Assembly: GCA_029558635.1 (NCBI GenBank)
Contig: JAKQEE010000070.1
Span: forward strand, 62,001 to 126,000
Source of the DNA: Pseudomonadota bacterium
GTDB taxonomy: Bacteria > Pseudomonadota > Alphaproteobacteria > Micavibrionales > Micavibrionaceae
Reading direction: 5' to 3'
Length of the DNA: 64,000 nucleotides
Shown here: one piece after another, positions 8,509-16,743 of the stretch
Position numbering within the stretch: the first letter of the stretch is position 1
Layout of the letters: every line of letters begins with the position of its first letter
Position numbers and translations under genes: made by a program
Notes under the pieces: model-generated
What the model saw: the letters and a program-made list of their open reading frames with translations, nothing else
Database searches by the model: none
Told to the model about the DNA's origin: nothing

Positions 8509-9819
8509 TCAGATATTCAGGATCGGCAGAACCAGAGGTTGTCCCAAAACGCAGCCCAGCTTGCCGATTTGTCCGGCGGCTTCATGCATATCCGCACCAG
8601 TCGTTTCGTGGGTGGTCAAAATAATCGAAACAGGCTGGTCGGCGGAGCGTCCGCGCTGTATCAGGCTTTCAATCGAGATTTTACGGTCGCGCAGAACGGG
8701 GGCGATTTCGGCGATAACGCCGGGGCGATCATGAACCACCAGACGGATATAGAATTTTCCGTTCCAATCATCACTGGAGGCCGTTGGCGATGGATTCAAA
8801 GAACGGGTCGGCACTCCGAAAACCGGACGAGAAATGCCACTGGCCAAATCCATCAGGTCGGCAACGATTGCTGAAGCGGTCGGACCTTCGCCCGCGCCGC
8901 GACCGGAGGTGAAACTCGGCCCCACGAAATCGCCATGGACAAAGATACCATTCAGCACGCCGTCCACGTGAGCGAGTGGTGATGTTTTCTGAACAAGGCA
9001 CGGCCCCACCATTTGCAGGACGCGACCATCATCGAGTTTCTTCGCCTGTCCGATCAGTTTGATGCGGCAATCGAATTCCGCAGCCACGGTCAGGTCTTCG
9101 GCAGTGAGTTTGTCGATACCATCAAGAGAGAGGCCGTCAAAATCCGGCTTGCAACCGAACGCCAGCGCGGTAAGGAGTGCCAGTTTATGACCGCTGTCTC
9201 CGCCACCGACATCCAGCGTCGGATCGGCTTCGGCGTAGCCCAGTGCTTGCGCTTCTTTTAGAACCTCGCCGAAAGACTGGCCCGTGCGTTCCATCGTGGT
9301 CAGGATATAGTTGCAGGTGCCATTCATGATGCCGTAAAGGCCCGCAATATTGTTCGCGGCCAGACCTTCGCGGATCATCTTGATAATCGGAATACCGCCC
9401 GCAACAGCGGCTTCGTACATCAACGATACATTGCTCTGTTCCGCTAGGGCAGCCAGCTCCAGACCGTGATGCGCGAGCAAGGATTTGTTCGCCGTGACGA
9501 CCGACTTTCCGTTTCCAAGTGCCGATTTTACCAGAGAGAATGCCGGATCTCCCTCGCCACCCATCATTTCGACCACGACATCGACATCATGGCGTGTGGC
9601 CAATGATTTCGGATTATCCACCCATTCGACCGCGGATAAATCAACACCGCGATCCTTAGATTTGTTGCGGGCGGAGACGGCCACAACTTCGATGGTTTTT
9701 CCGGTTCGGGTTTTGATCAAATCAGCATTCTGTGTCAGGATTTTATAGACCCCTGCGCCTACCGTTCCGAGTCCAGCCAGCGCCACACGAAGCTGGCTTG
9801 AATGGCTTTGATTATTCAT
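8509..9819 (-). CDS. hom: Homoserine dehydrogenase
   Basis: Reduces aspartate semialdehyde to homoserine, the branch point to threonine and methionine. The 436-residue product has the N-terminal Rossmann loop AGLGTVGAGVYKIL, the catalytic motifs TANKSLLAHHG and GYAEADPTLDVGGGDSGHK, and a C-terminal ACT domain beginning FYIRLVVHDRPGVIAEIA that probably gives threonine feedback control. The frame also has a TTG three bases earlier, but ATG at 9819 is preferred. The start lies inside the end of the lipoprotein gene, so the pair is coupled. Confidence 0.96.
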   Translation of the reverse strand: MNNQSHSSQLRVALAGLGTVGAGVYKILTQNADLIKTRTGKTIEVVAVSARNKSKDRGVDLSAVEWVDNPKSLATRHDVDVVVEMMGGEGDPAFSLVKSALGNGKSVVTANKSLLAHHGLELAALAEQSNVSLMYEAAVAGGIPIIKMIREGLAANNIAGLYGIMNGTCNYILTTMERTGQSFGEVLKEAQALGYAEADPTLDVGGGDSGHKLALLTALAFGCKPDFDGLSLDGIDKLTAEDLTVAAEFDCRIKLIGQAKKLDDGRVLQMVGPCLVQKTSPLAHVDGVLNGIFVHGDFVGPSFTSGRGAGEGPTASAIVADLMDLASGISRPVFGVPTRSLNPSPTASSDDWNGKFYIRLVVHDRPGVIAEIAPVLRDRKISIESLIQRGRSADQPVSIILTTHETTGADMHEAAGQIGKLGCVLGQPLVLPILNI

Positions 9820-10228
9820 CAAGCTTCTCCACTTCGATTTCCAAAGGAACGGGCTGCATCAATGGGGCAGGCTCGACAACCTCAAGATCATCTGCCGGTG
9901 CGGTCAGCGCGAAGAAGGTCACCAATTTGTCTTTGGGTTTGTAGTTCCCGTTCACCGGAAACGGCAGAGGACGTACCAGAGGTTTTTGCGGTGGGGCCGG
10001 AGGCGTTTCAAAATAGGTCAGGCCCGGATCGAAAAGATCAACCCGACCATTTGAGAGCACGTGCCCCAAAGCCATCAAAGAAAATTGATCGGGCATTTGG
10101 GCGGAGTCCGAATAGGTCGGAATTGAAATTTCCTCGCCCGAAATTGTCTTTGCCGGTTCGCAGGCAGTAAGTGCCGCCATCGCCCCAATCATTATTCCAT
10201 ATCGTATGATGTTTTTGCGTAACGCCAT
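9812..10228 (-). CDS. Small putative lipoprotein
   Basis: Function unknown. From the ATG at 10228 the 138-residue product starts MALRKNIIRYGIMIGAMAAL and continues TACE, a signal peptide ending in a lipobox (L-T-A-C). It is therefore probably lipid-anchored in the cell envelope. The mature part is rich in proline and acidic residues with no domain I recognise. An in-frame start 42 bp upstream would hide the signal peptide and is rejected. It overlaps the hom start by 8 bp and is the first gene of the lpp-hom-recJ-lysA run. The functional link to amino acid synthesis is unclear. Confidence 0.7.
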   Translation of the reverse strand: MALRKNIIRYGIMIGAMAALTACEPAKTISGEEISIPTYSDSAQMPDQFSLMALGHVLSNGRVDLFDPGLTYFETPPAPPQKPLVRPLPFPVNGNYKPKDKLVTFFALTAPADDLEVVEPAPLMQPVPLEIEVEKLDE

Positions 10229-10347
10229 TGGCTTAACCCGATTTCTGAAATTTCGCCTATCGTGGAGCAAAGATGGCAGTATGACAAGAGGGAGTTTCCC
10301 AAGATCATATTGATTTCCCTGAAAATCTAGGGCAAATTCGCCACATC

Positions 10348-12174
10348 ATGACCAAAAAAGCATCTGCTCCCGCTTCTTCCCCGTCCGAGTCTCAGGAATT
10401 CGATCCGATCAGCTTTTCCCAGCAAATGGGAGAGATTCTGGAACGTCTGCAGCCCCTCTTCGCCCATTATATTCAAAAGCAGGGCAACGAGGATATTCTG
10501 ATGAGAAGTTTCTCGCCAATCGAATTCCAGACCATGGTCATGGATTACTGGGGCAATGTGTTGCAACGTCCGCAAAAGCTGATCGATATCAATCTGGAAT
10601 ACGCGCAGAATATGTATCTGTTGTGGCAGGAATCCATGCGCAAAGTTCTCGGTGAGGATGTTGCCGATATCGCTCCCGCCGACAAGGGCGACCGGCGGTT
10701 TCGCGATCCCGCATGGCAAGAAAGTTTCGCGTTCGATTTTCTGCGTCAATCCTATCTTCTGACTTCAAAATGGTTGCAAAAGGCCGTGCGTGATGCGGAT
10801 GGTTTGCCGCAAAAAGAACGCGACAAGCTCGATTTCTATACCCGCCTGTTCGTCGATGCTCTGGCCCCGACCAACTTCGCCATGACCAATCCGGAAGTGT
10901 TGCGCGAGACAATGAGTTCAGGCGGGCAGAATTTGCTGCGCGGACTTGAAAATCTGGTTGAAGATCTGGAACGCGGTGATGGTGGCCTTGAAATCAGCAA
11001 GACCAAGTATGAAGCGTTCAAAGTTGGCAAAAATCTGGCTACAACTCCGGGCTATGTCGTCTATGAAAACGATTTGATGCAGTTGATCCAATACACGCCG
11101 TCGACGCCGGATGTTTACAAGGTTCCGCTGCTTATCCTGCCGCCGTGGATCAACAAATATTATATTCTTGATTTGCGACCCGACAATTCCTTCGTCAAAT
11201 GGGCGGTGGATCAGGGATATACCGTGTTCGTGATTTCGTGGGTCAATCCCGATAAGAAGCTCGCCAGCAAAAGTTTCGAAGACTATATGACCGAGGGGTT
11301 GATTGACGCTCTCGATCAAATCGAGACACAAACCGGCGAGAAAAAAACCAATGTGATCGGGTATTGCATCGGGGGGACATTACTCGCCACTGCGCTTGCC
11401 TATATGACCGCGCACAAGCAGGATAAGAGGATTGCGTCCGCCACGTTCCTGACCACTCTTATTGATTTCCACCGTGCGGGTGATTTATCGATTTTTGTCG
11501 ATGATGATTATCTCAAGATGATTGATGAAAAGATGGACCGCACCGGGTACCTCGAAGGCAGCGATTTACGCCAGACTTTTAGTTTGCTTCGTGCGAATGA
11601 TCTGATCTGGTCGTTTGTGATCAATAATTATATGCTGGGTAAGGAGCCATTCCCGTTCGATCTTTTGTACTGGAATGACGATTCCACCAATATGCCCGCC
11701 GAGATGCACCGCTTCTATCTGCGCAATATGTACCGCGACAACAAGTTAAAGCGCAAAGGCGGAATCAAATTCGGATCAACGTCCATCGACGTTTCCACCA
11801 TCAAGGTTCCGAGCTATTTTATCTCGACCAAGGAAGATCATATCGCGCCGTGGACGTCGACCTATGAAGGCATGATGATGCTCGGCGGACAAAAGCGGTT
11901 TGTCCTTGCGGCTTCCGGTCATGTGGCCGGAGTTATCAATCCGCCGGCAGCAAAGAAATACCATTACTGGACCAATGAAGAGATTGACGACCGCGAACAC
12001 CCCGACCAGTGGCTTCAAAAAGCGCACCAGCATGACGGGTCGTGGTGGGTCGATTGGGAAAAATGGGTGCGGCATACTTCCGGCAAAATGACCCTCGCCC
12101 GCAATCCGAAGAAAGGCAAGCTCAAACCGATCGAGCCCGCGCCCGGGCGGTATGTCCTTAAAAAGGCTGAATAA
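10348..12174 (+). CDS. phaC: Class I poly(3-hydroxyalkanoate) synthase
   Basis: Polymerises (R)-3-hydroxyacyl-CoA into storage granules. The product has 608 residues, the class I length. An N-terminal PhaC domain holds the segment DPAWQESFAFDFLRQSYLL. It is followed by an alpha/beta-hydrolase fold with the lipase-like box GYCIGG, in which C340 is the nucleophile. WINKYYILDLRP is the conserved PhaC motif, and SGHVAGVINPP near residue 530 carries the catalytic histidine. It stands alone on the plus strand; no phaA, phaB or phasin is visible beside it. Divergent from the lipoprotein-hom operon, with about 120 bp for the two promoters. Confidence 0.97.
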   Translation: MTKKASAPASSPSESQEFDPISFSQQMGEILERLQPLFAHYIQKQGNEDILMRSFSPIEFQTMVMDYWGNVLQRPQKLIDINLEYAQNMYLLWQESMRKVLGEDVADIAPADKGDRRFRDPAWQESFAFDFLRQSYLLTSKWLQKAVRDADGLPQKERDKLDFYTRLFVDALAPTNFAMTNPEVLRETMSSGGQNLLRGLENLVEDLERGDGGLEISKTKYEAFKVGKNLATTPGYVVYENDLMQLIQYTPSTPDVYKVPLLILPPWINKYYILDLRPDNSFVKWAVDQGYTVFVISWVNPDKKLASKSFEDYMTEGLIDALDQIETQTGEKKTNVIGYCIGGTLLATALAYMTAHKQDKRIASATFLTTLIDFHRAGDLSIFVDDDYLKMIDEKMDRTGYLEGSDLRQTFSLLRANDLIWSFVINNYMLGKEPFPFDLLYWNDDSTNMPAEMHRFYLRNMYRDNKLKRKGGIKFGSTSIDVSTIKVPSYFISTKEDHIAPWTSTYEGMMMLGGQKRFVLAASGHVAGVINPPAAKKYHYWTNEEIDDREHPDQWLQKAHQHDGSWWVDWEKWVRHTSGKMTLARNPKKGKLKPIEPAPGRYVLKKAE

Positions 12175-12241
12175 AGAAAGCGTTTTTATAATATTTTTCC
12201 TATGCTAAGGTTCCTTATATTCACAAAATAGGGAGTCTACG

Positions 12242-12580
12242 ATGCTTTTAACAATTACGTTTCTGAAAGAAGCTACTCAAACCCTGTTGCCAGAGGGAGT
12301 TACGTTTGAACGATTGACTGATGTGGTCAAAAATGCCCTCGGAGAGAGCGTTGCAAATCTCATGGGTTTAACCGGATCTTTCAACGGAGTGCTCTTTCAG
12401 AGAAATGGAGACGTATACTCGCTGGGGCTTCCCTTTTCTAATGCGGCAGTTAAAGAAGCCCATACATCATCCCCTCAAGATTTCAAAGATTATGTTGAAA
12501 CATTCCTTCAGCGGAGACTTTTTGAATCACCTAATGCTGATATAAACGCAAAGAATCCTATTAAAGTCAGACTGGGATAA
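12242..12580 (+). CDS. Hypothetical protein, 112 residues
   Basis: Not recognised. The ATG at 12242 follows a clear ribosome site (GGGAG). The sequence starts MLLTITFLKEATQTLLPEGV, is of mixed composition, has no obvious membrane span and no metal motif. It follows phaC by about 67 bp, so co-transcription is possible, but nothing in the sequence resembles phasin or PhaR. It ends one base before the stop of the convergent carbonic anhydrase gene. Confidence 0.65.
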   Translation: MLLTITFLKEATQTLLPEGVTFERLTDVVKNALGESVANLMGLTGSFNGVLFQRNGDVYSLGLPFSNAAVKEAHTSSPQDFKDYVETFLQRRLFESPNADINAKNPIKVRLG

Positions 12581-12581
12581 T

Positions 12582-13097
12582 TTATTTCTGATTTTTATAT
12601 TCCTTCCCGAGCGCAACATAGCGGTCGGCGGAGATTTGCAGGTATTCGATTTCTTCCGGCGTCATATCCCGCATAAATCTTGCGGGGCGGCCACCCCAGA
12701 GCTGGTGCTTGGGAATGCGTTTTTTCGGGGGAACCAATGATCCGGCAGCCACCATCGCTTCATCTTCGACCACCGCCTCGTCCATCACCAAGCTTTGCAT
12801 CCCGATAAAGGCTTTGTTGCCGATGGTGCAGGCATGAAGTAATGCCATGTGGCCCACTGTCACATCGTCGCCGATGTAGGTTCCCTGAATGCCTAGCGAT
12901 GTATGAATGACCGTGCCGTCCTGAATATTGGTGCGTGTGCCGATTTTGATGTCGTTCACATCGCCGCGCATCACCACGCCGTACCAGATATTGGTTTCCG
13001 CCCCGATTTCGACATCACCTGTCACCACTACATTATCTGCAATAAATGCCGTGTCGTGAATTTTGGGAACAATCCCGCAGTAAGGTTTAAGCAGCAT
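12582..13097 (-). CDS. Gamma-type carbonic anhydrase-like (YrdA/PaaY) hexapeptide protein
   Basis: Left-handed beta-helix protein of 171 residues built of hexapeptide repeats (for example IADNVVVTGDVEIGAET, VMRGDVNDIKIGTRTNIQDG). Conserved metal-site histidines lie in DGTVIHTSLG and VTVGHMALLHACTIG, as in Zn/Fe-dependent gamma-carbonic anhydrases. Activity is inferred from the family; some members have other acyl or hydrolase roles. Its ATG overlaps the last 11 bp of the interrupted RimK-like gene, so before the island arrived it was translationally coupled to that gene. Its original promoter is now about 33.5 kb away. Confidence 0.9.
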   Translation of the reverse strand: MLLKPYCGIVPKIHDTAFIADNVVVTGDVEIGAETNIWYGVVMRGDVNDIKIGTRTNIQDGTVIHTSLGIQGTYIGDDVTVGHMALLHACTIGNKAFIGMQSLVMDEAVVEDEAMVAAGSLVPPKKRIPKHQLWGGRPARFMRDMTPEEIEYLQISADRYVALGKEYKNQK

Positions 13098-13283
13098 TCC
13101 GCAATCCGAACCATTTGTCGAAGAAGCCTTGAATCACGTTGTTTTTCTCGGCTTGTTTCTTGCGGTCCTTGCGGACTTTGGCTTCGATGTAGCTGTAGAT
13201 TTCTTCGGGAACGGACACATTGCAGTATGTTTCGAGACCTTTGAAACCCGGAGCATTGTTGGCTTCGCAGACTTTAAAACCGT
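13087..13283 (-). pseudogene. 3' remnant of RimK-like ATP-grasp gene
   Basis: Reading the minus strand gives GFKVCEANNAPGFKGLE, then ETYCNVSVPEEIYSYIE and a basic tail ending at TAA (13087-13089). This is exactly the missing C terminus of the ATP-grasp gene at 46,809-47,639, including the metal-binding E-x-N of the family (CEANNAPG). No start codon is present and a TGA lies just upstream at 13285-13287. The remnant overlaps the carbonic anhydrase start by 11 bp, as in an intact operon. Joined to the 5' part the protein would be about 327 residues. Confidence 0.93.
13268..13283 (+). repeat. Left attachment-site repeat
   Basis: CAGACTTTAAAACCGT. It matches 13 of 16 bases with CAGTCTTGAAATCCGT at 46837-46852 in the same orientation; both lie at the exact break of the RimK-like reading frame. 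Confidence 0.85.
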
Positions 13284-13355
13284 TTCAGTCTATTTTTCAC
13301 GAAATTTATTCAATAAAATCAATAGATTAAAAGTGTTAACCTTTCCGGTTTATAC

Positions 13356-13373
13356 TTACACATGTCTTACACA
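13356..13373 (+). repeat. Left arm-type integrase-binding repeats (TTACACA x2)
   Basis: TTACACA at 13356-13362 and 13367-13373, spaced 11 bp (one helical turn). The same heptamer pair with the same 11-bp spacing occurs at the right end, in the same orientation. This is the pattern expected of arm sites flanking the core of an attP. Confidence 0.6.
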
Positions 13374-13420
13374 CTTTTTGTGTGTTTGCACCAACCGGTT
13401 TTTAAAACCGATGGGGGCTA

Positions 13421-14695
13421 ATGATGAGTGAAGACCACACATTGATGGATGGAAAAGTTCACGTTTATAAACGGGACAACAGCAAGTATTGGCAATGCTC
13501 CACATACCTGAATGGACGCAACCACCGCAAATCAACGAAACACAAAACACTCTCTATGGCGATGGAATACGCCCGTGAATGGTACATGGCCGTTTACGTA
13601 GATTCTAAACGTGTTCAGGAAAACGGGCACTCGCAGTTTCTGCTTAACAGGGCATCCCCATACTATATAAGCGATGCCCCTGCCCCGAGTTTGCACTCCC
13701 CACTCACGCCCAAAAAGAAAACAACAAGCGGCCCGACCTTTGCCGAGGCCGCAGAAAAATTTATCGCAGAATATGGCGTCATTACTCAAGGGGAGCGCAA
13801 CGAACGATGGGCACAAGACCATGTGCGCCGGATCAACACACATCTTATTCCGTACTTCGGCAATATGTCTGTCAAAGACATCAATGCCGGACTGGTTCAG
13901 GAATACCGCATCCACCGCAACACCGAAGGATATAAAGGAAGAACACCATCACGCAGTACCCTGCACCATGAAACAGTGACCCTCCGCTTGGTATTAAAGA
14001 CAGCACACCGCTACGGCTGGATAGACGCCGTACCGGACATTTCCCCGCCCTACAAAACATCTGGAAAAGTCAAGCATCGCGCATGGTTTTCACCGAAAGA
14101 ATATAAGATGCTTTACGAAGCAACACGCGAACGCGCTAACAACCCTTCAACCGAACGCTACAGAACCACATGGGAAAATCTCCATGACTACGTTCTGTTC
14201 ATGGCCAATACTGGCCTAAGACCTGATGAAGCCGGACGGCTTCAGTACAGGGATGTCACAATCGTGACAGACCAGGATACAGGCGAACGCCTCTTGGAAA
14301 TCGAAGTACGCGGCAAACGCGGCGTTGGATATTGCAAAAGCATGACAGGGGCAATCCTGCCCTTCCAACGTATGCAAAAACGAAATAAAGGAACTCCGAC
14401 TGACGAAATATTCGGCAAAACACCCCGTGAACTGCTGAATAAGGTACTGGAAGATTTGAACCTGAAATTTGACCGTGATGGCAACGTCAGAACAGCATAT
14501 AGCCTAAGGCATACTTATATTTGCCTTCGTCTAATGGAAGGTGCAGATATCTACCAAATCGCCAAAAACTGCCGTACTAGCGTCGAAATGATCGAACAAT
14601 TCTACGCCGCCCACCTCAAAAACACGCTGGATGCCTCTGCCATCAACGTGAAGAAGCGAAAAAGACCTAAAAAATCGACTGAAGACGAAATCTAG
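13421..14695 (+). CDS. Tyrosine recombinase (site-specific integrase)
   Basis: Catalyses insertion and excision of the island. The 424-residue product has an N-terminal arm-binding region (about 1-100), a core-binding SAM-like domain from TFAEAAEKFIAEYG to about 220, and a catalytic domain. Catalytic residues are visible: Arg in MANTGLRPDEAGRL, box II YSLRHTY with the active Arg and His, and the nucleophilic Tyr in SVEMIEQFYAAHL. The first His of the usual HxLRH box is Tyr here, a variant common among phage-type integrases. ATGATG at 13421 follows GGGGGC; either Met could start. It lies about 140 bp inside the left att repeat, reading inward. Confidence 0.93.
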   Translation: MMSEDHTLMDGKVHVYKRDNSKYWQCSTYLNGRNHRKSTKHKTLSMAMEYAREWYMAVYVDSKRVQENGHSQFLLNRASPYYISDAPAPSLHSPLTPKKKTTSGPTFAEAAEKFIAEYGVITQGERNERWAQDHVRRINTHLIPYFGNMSVKDINAGLVQEYRIHRNTEGYKGRTPSRSTLHHETVTLRLVLKTAHRYGWIDAVPDISPPYKTSGKVKHRAWFSPKEYKMLYEATRERANNPSTERYRTTWENLHDYVLFMANTGLRPDEAGRLQYRDVTIVTDQDTGERLLEIEVRGKRGVGYCKSMTGAILPFQRMQKRNKGTPTDEIFGKTPRELLNKVLEDLNLKFDRDGNVRTAYSLRHTYICLRLMEGADIYQIAKNCRTSVEMIEQFYAAHLKNTLDASAINVKKRKRPKKSTEDEI

Positions 14696-14749
14696 CCTCT
14701 TGAAATAAATAAAAATTCTGACTATAAACAACGCACTTCTTTCAAGTGC

Positions 14750-14839
14750 GGGCAGGTGGCAGAGCGGTTGAATGCAATAGTCTTGAAAACTATCGAGGGT
14801 TCACGCCCTCCGTGGGTTCGAATCCCACCCTGCCCGCCA
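14750..14839 (+). tRNA. tRNA-Ser (anticodon TGA) carried inside the island
   Basis: The 90-nt gene starts GGGCAGGTGGCAGAGCGG and has the anticodon loop CTTGAAA (TGA), a long variable arm with the hairpin GAGGGTTCACGCCCTC, the T-arm GTGGGTTCGAATCCCAC and an encoded CCA. The acceptor stem GGGCAGG/CCTGCCC is perfect. It follows the integrase by 54 bp. An AT-rich inverted repeat (ATTAAATCA-A-TGATTTAAT) begins about 8 bp downstream. Confidence 0.96.
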
Positions 14840-15004
14840 TTTATCAAATTAAATCAATGATTTAATGGCTATTTAATTTTTTACCCCACAAAAAAACCAA
14901 CAATAAAAGCCCACAAATTTTGATCATTTTTTTGATTCATCTTCTTGCAGTTTTAAGAATGTACTGTAGCTTGTAATAATTATTGCAACGTTAGGGGATT
15001 ACGC

Positions 15005-15184
15005 ATGAAAAATTGGAACGATATGACAGACACAGAAAAAATCAAAAAATTACTAGAAGATTTAACTAACCATATTCACGCAACCCAAAGAATATTTGAC
15101 CAACACGAAGCTGCTATTGGCGACTTGTCAGCCGAAGTTAGGGACTTAAAAAGCAAATTAAAGGATGCTGCTTCAACAAAGTAA
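15005..15184 (+). CDS. Small coiled-coil-like protein, 59 residues
   Basis: ATG at 15005, preceded by TTAGGGGAT. It encodes MKNWNDMTDTEKIKKLLEDL followed by a charged helical segment with heptad-like spacing and a Lys-rich end, with no membrane segment. It is not recognised as a known family. It lies 38 bp before the Pycsar-like effector gene on the same strand and may be the first gene of that operon. Being short and AT-rich, it could also be a chance frame. Confidence 0.5.
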   Translation: MKNWNDMTDTEKIKKLLEDLTNHIHATQRIFDQHEAAIGDLSAEVRDLKSKLKDAASTK

Positions 15185-15222
15185 ATTCCTGAAAAATTCA
15201 TAAGAGCTGAAAAGATAAATTT

Positions 15223-15777
15223 ATGAAATCAGTACCTAAGAATGATGAAATTTATGAAAAAATTTTAACTGCCAATCTGCAAAGAGGAATAGATTTCCTT
15301 AAATTTGCGGAAGCAAAAAATGCTGCTCTATTAGCTATATGCTCTGCGTGGGTGCTCGCCATGATTAATTTGGCATGTAGCGATAAAGAAATTCCTGATC
15401 GTTTAAAATTTCTTCTCCCGTTTATTCTTATTTTCTCTCTGATAGCCGCAATATTAGCAATAATATCATTTTTGCCACGTCTAAATCTACCTTGGTTCTT
15501 GGGTGGAAAACGTGCAGGCCCTCATCCCAAAAATTTTCTTTATTATGGGGATATTGCTTCTGTAACTGTAAAGACATTCGAAGAAGATATTTCTTCGCGT
15601 TACATGCCAACTAGTGAAGCATTTCAAGCTGAATATTTACATGATCTGGTTGTTCAAATTAGTGTAATTAGTGACATAACCACAAGAAAGATGTTTTTGT
15701 TTCGTTATGGTATAAGTTTCATTTTAGTATCTGTCTTTTTGCTTCTTGGTTTAGTTATTTTTAGTTGCGTGTCTTAA
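15223..15777 (+). CDS. pycTM: Pycsar-type transmembrane effector (PycTM-like, DUF5706-like)
   Basis: 184-residue membrane protein. An amphipathic N terminus (NLQRGIDFLKFAEAKNAALL) runs into a first membrane helix at about 33-52. A second helix lies at about 62-86, then a cytoplasmic stretch (LYYGDIASVTVKTFEEDIS), and a third helix at about 158-183. This layout and the L-x-F-A-x-A-K-x-x-A-L-L pattern match PycTM effectors, which in Pycsar defence are opened by cyclic pyrimidine nucleotides and disrupt the inner membrane of infected cells. The adjacent cyclase gene starts two bases after its stop, the standard Pycsar pair. The family call is from memory of the pattern, without a search. Confidence 0.75.
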   Translation: MKSVPKNDEIYEKILTANLQRGIDFLKFAEAKNAALLAICSAWVLAMINLACSDKEIPDRLKFLLPFILIFSLIAAILAIISFLPRLNLPWFLGGKRAGPHPKNFLYYGDIASVTVKTFEEDISSRYMPTSEAFQAEYLHDLVVQISVISDITTRKMFLFRYGISFILVSVFLLLGLVIFSCVS

Positions 15778-15779
15778 AG

Positions 15780-16730
15780 ATGGTCGACCTTAAAGCTTTC
15801 TCTGATGATGTAAATCTTGAAGTATCCACGATACTTGCCTCAGATTTTTCAATTGAAGTTACATCAACAAACTCAGTACCTCATTCGGATGATGCGGCGA
15901 TCACTTTTCCAAATCTGGATTCAAAATCACAAGGTACAAAAACAATTGAGACAACCGTATTATATATAGATATGAGGCGCTCAACAGAATTAAGCTTAAA
16001 ACACAAACGCCATACAGTTGCTAAGTTATATTCGGCATTTGTGCGGGCAATGACACGTTGCGCTGGGATTTATGGTGGTGAAGTAAGAGGTATAATTGGT
16101 GACCGTGTAATGGTTATCTTCAATAAAGAAAATTGCTTCACAAATGCGGTCAATACCGCAATCTTGATGAGCAGTGTATGCCAAAAAATAATTAATAAGC
16201 ACTTCAAACATAATGAGGTAACATTCGGCATCGGTATTGATTATGGTACTATTTTGGCAACTAAAACTGGAATTAGAAGAAATGGCTCTGCCAAAGGAAG
16301 CTATCGTTCCTTAGTATGGCTTGGTCGTCCAGCAAACATTGCATCTAAATTAACTGACAATGCAAACAAACCTGCTGAGAGAGTAACTTTAGATAAAGTT
16401 ATAGTAAAATTTGGGAGTGGCCTGGGTACATATTCTCAAGAATATTATACGGTGGAGTTTGTTAAACAATTTTACTTTAATGCTAGTACTGGCCGAATGC
16501 ATCATTTTAACCCACTTTTTCACTCTTTTAGAATAGAGTCAAAAATAGAAACCCTTAAAGAGGCCACGCCACCCATCCTTATGACGGATGATGTTTACAA
16601 AGGATATAAAGCTGCCAATCCAACAGCACCCGAAATACAAAACGGATGGTGGAAATTGCAGGACAAGATCAAAGACTATTCAGGAGATATTTATGGTGGC
16701 GATGTGATTTTCAATTACATTCAGGGTTAA
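15780..16730 (+). CDS. pycC: Pycsar-type nucleotide cyclase (PycC-like)
   Basis: Class III nucleotidyl cyclase domain protein of 316 residues. It has the two metal-binding aspartates expected: D64 in VLYIDMRRSTELS and D108 in RGIIGDRVMVIF. FGIGIDYG and LGRPANIASKLTDNA are the later conserved cyclase motifs. Most cyclases of this fold make cAMP or cGMP; paired with a PycTM-like effector, the likely products are cCMP or cUMP made on phage infection. ATG at 15780 is chosen; a TTG 15 bp upstream would overlap the previous gene. The C-terminal 100 residues resemble nothing I can name. Confidence 0.78.
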   Translation: MVDLKAFSDDVNLEVSTILASDFSIEVTSTNSVPHSDDAAITFPNLDSKSQGTKTIETTVLYIDMRRSTELSLKHKRHTVAKLYSAFVRAMTRCAGIYGGEVRGIIGDRVMVIFNKENCFTNAVNTAILMSSVCQKIINKHFKHNEVTFGIGIDYGTILATKTGIRRNGSAKGSYRSLVWLGRPANIASKLTDNANKPAERVTLDKVIVKFGSGLGTYSQEYYTVEFVKQFYFNASTGRMHHFNPLFHSFRIESKIETLKEATPPILMTDDVYKGYKAANPTAPEIQNGWWKLQDKIKDYSGDIYGGDVIFNYIQG

Positions 16731-16743
16731 AAGCTGTGCTTGA

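Noticed and set aside
14750-14839. tRNA-Ser as the island attachment site
   Set aside because: The integrase lies on the 5' side, I found no second copy of the tRNA 3' end, and the interrupted RimK-like gene with repeats gives a better boundary.
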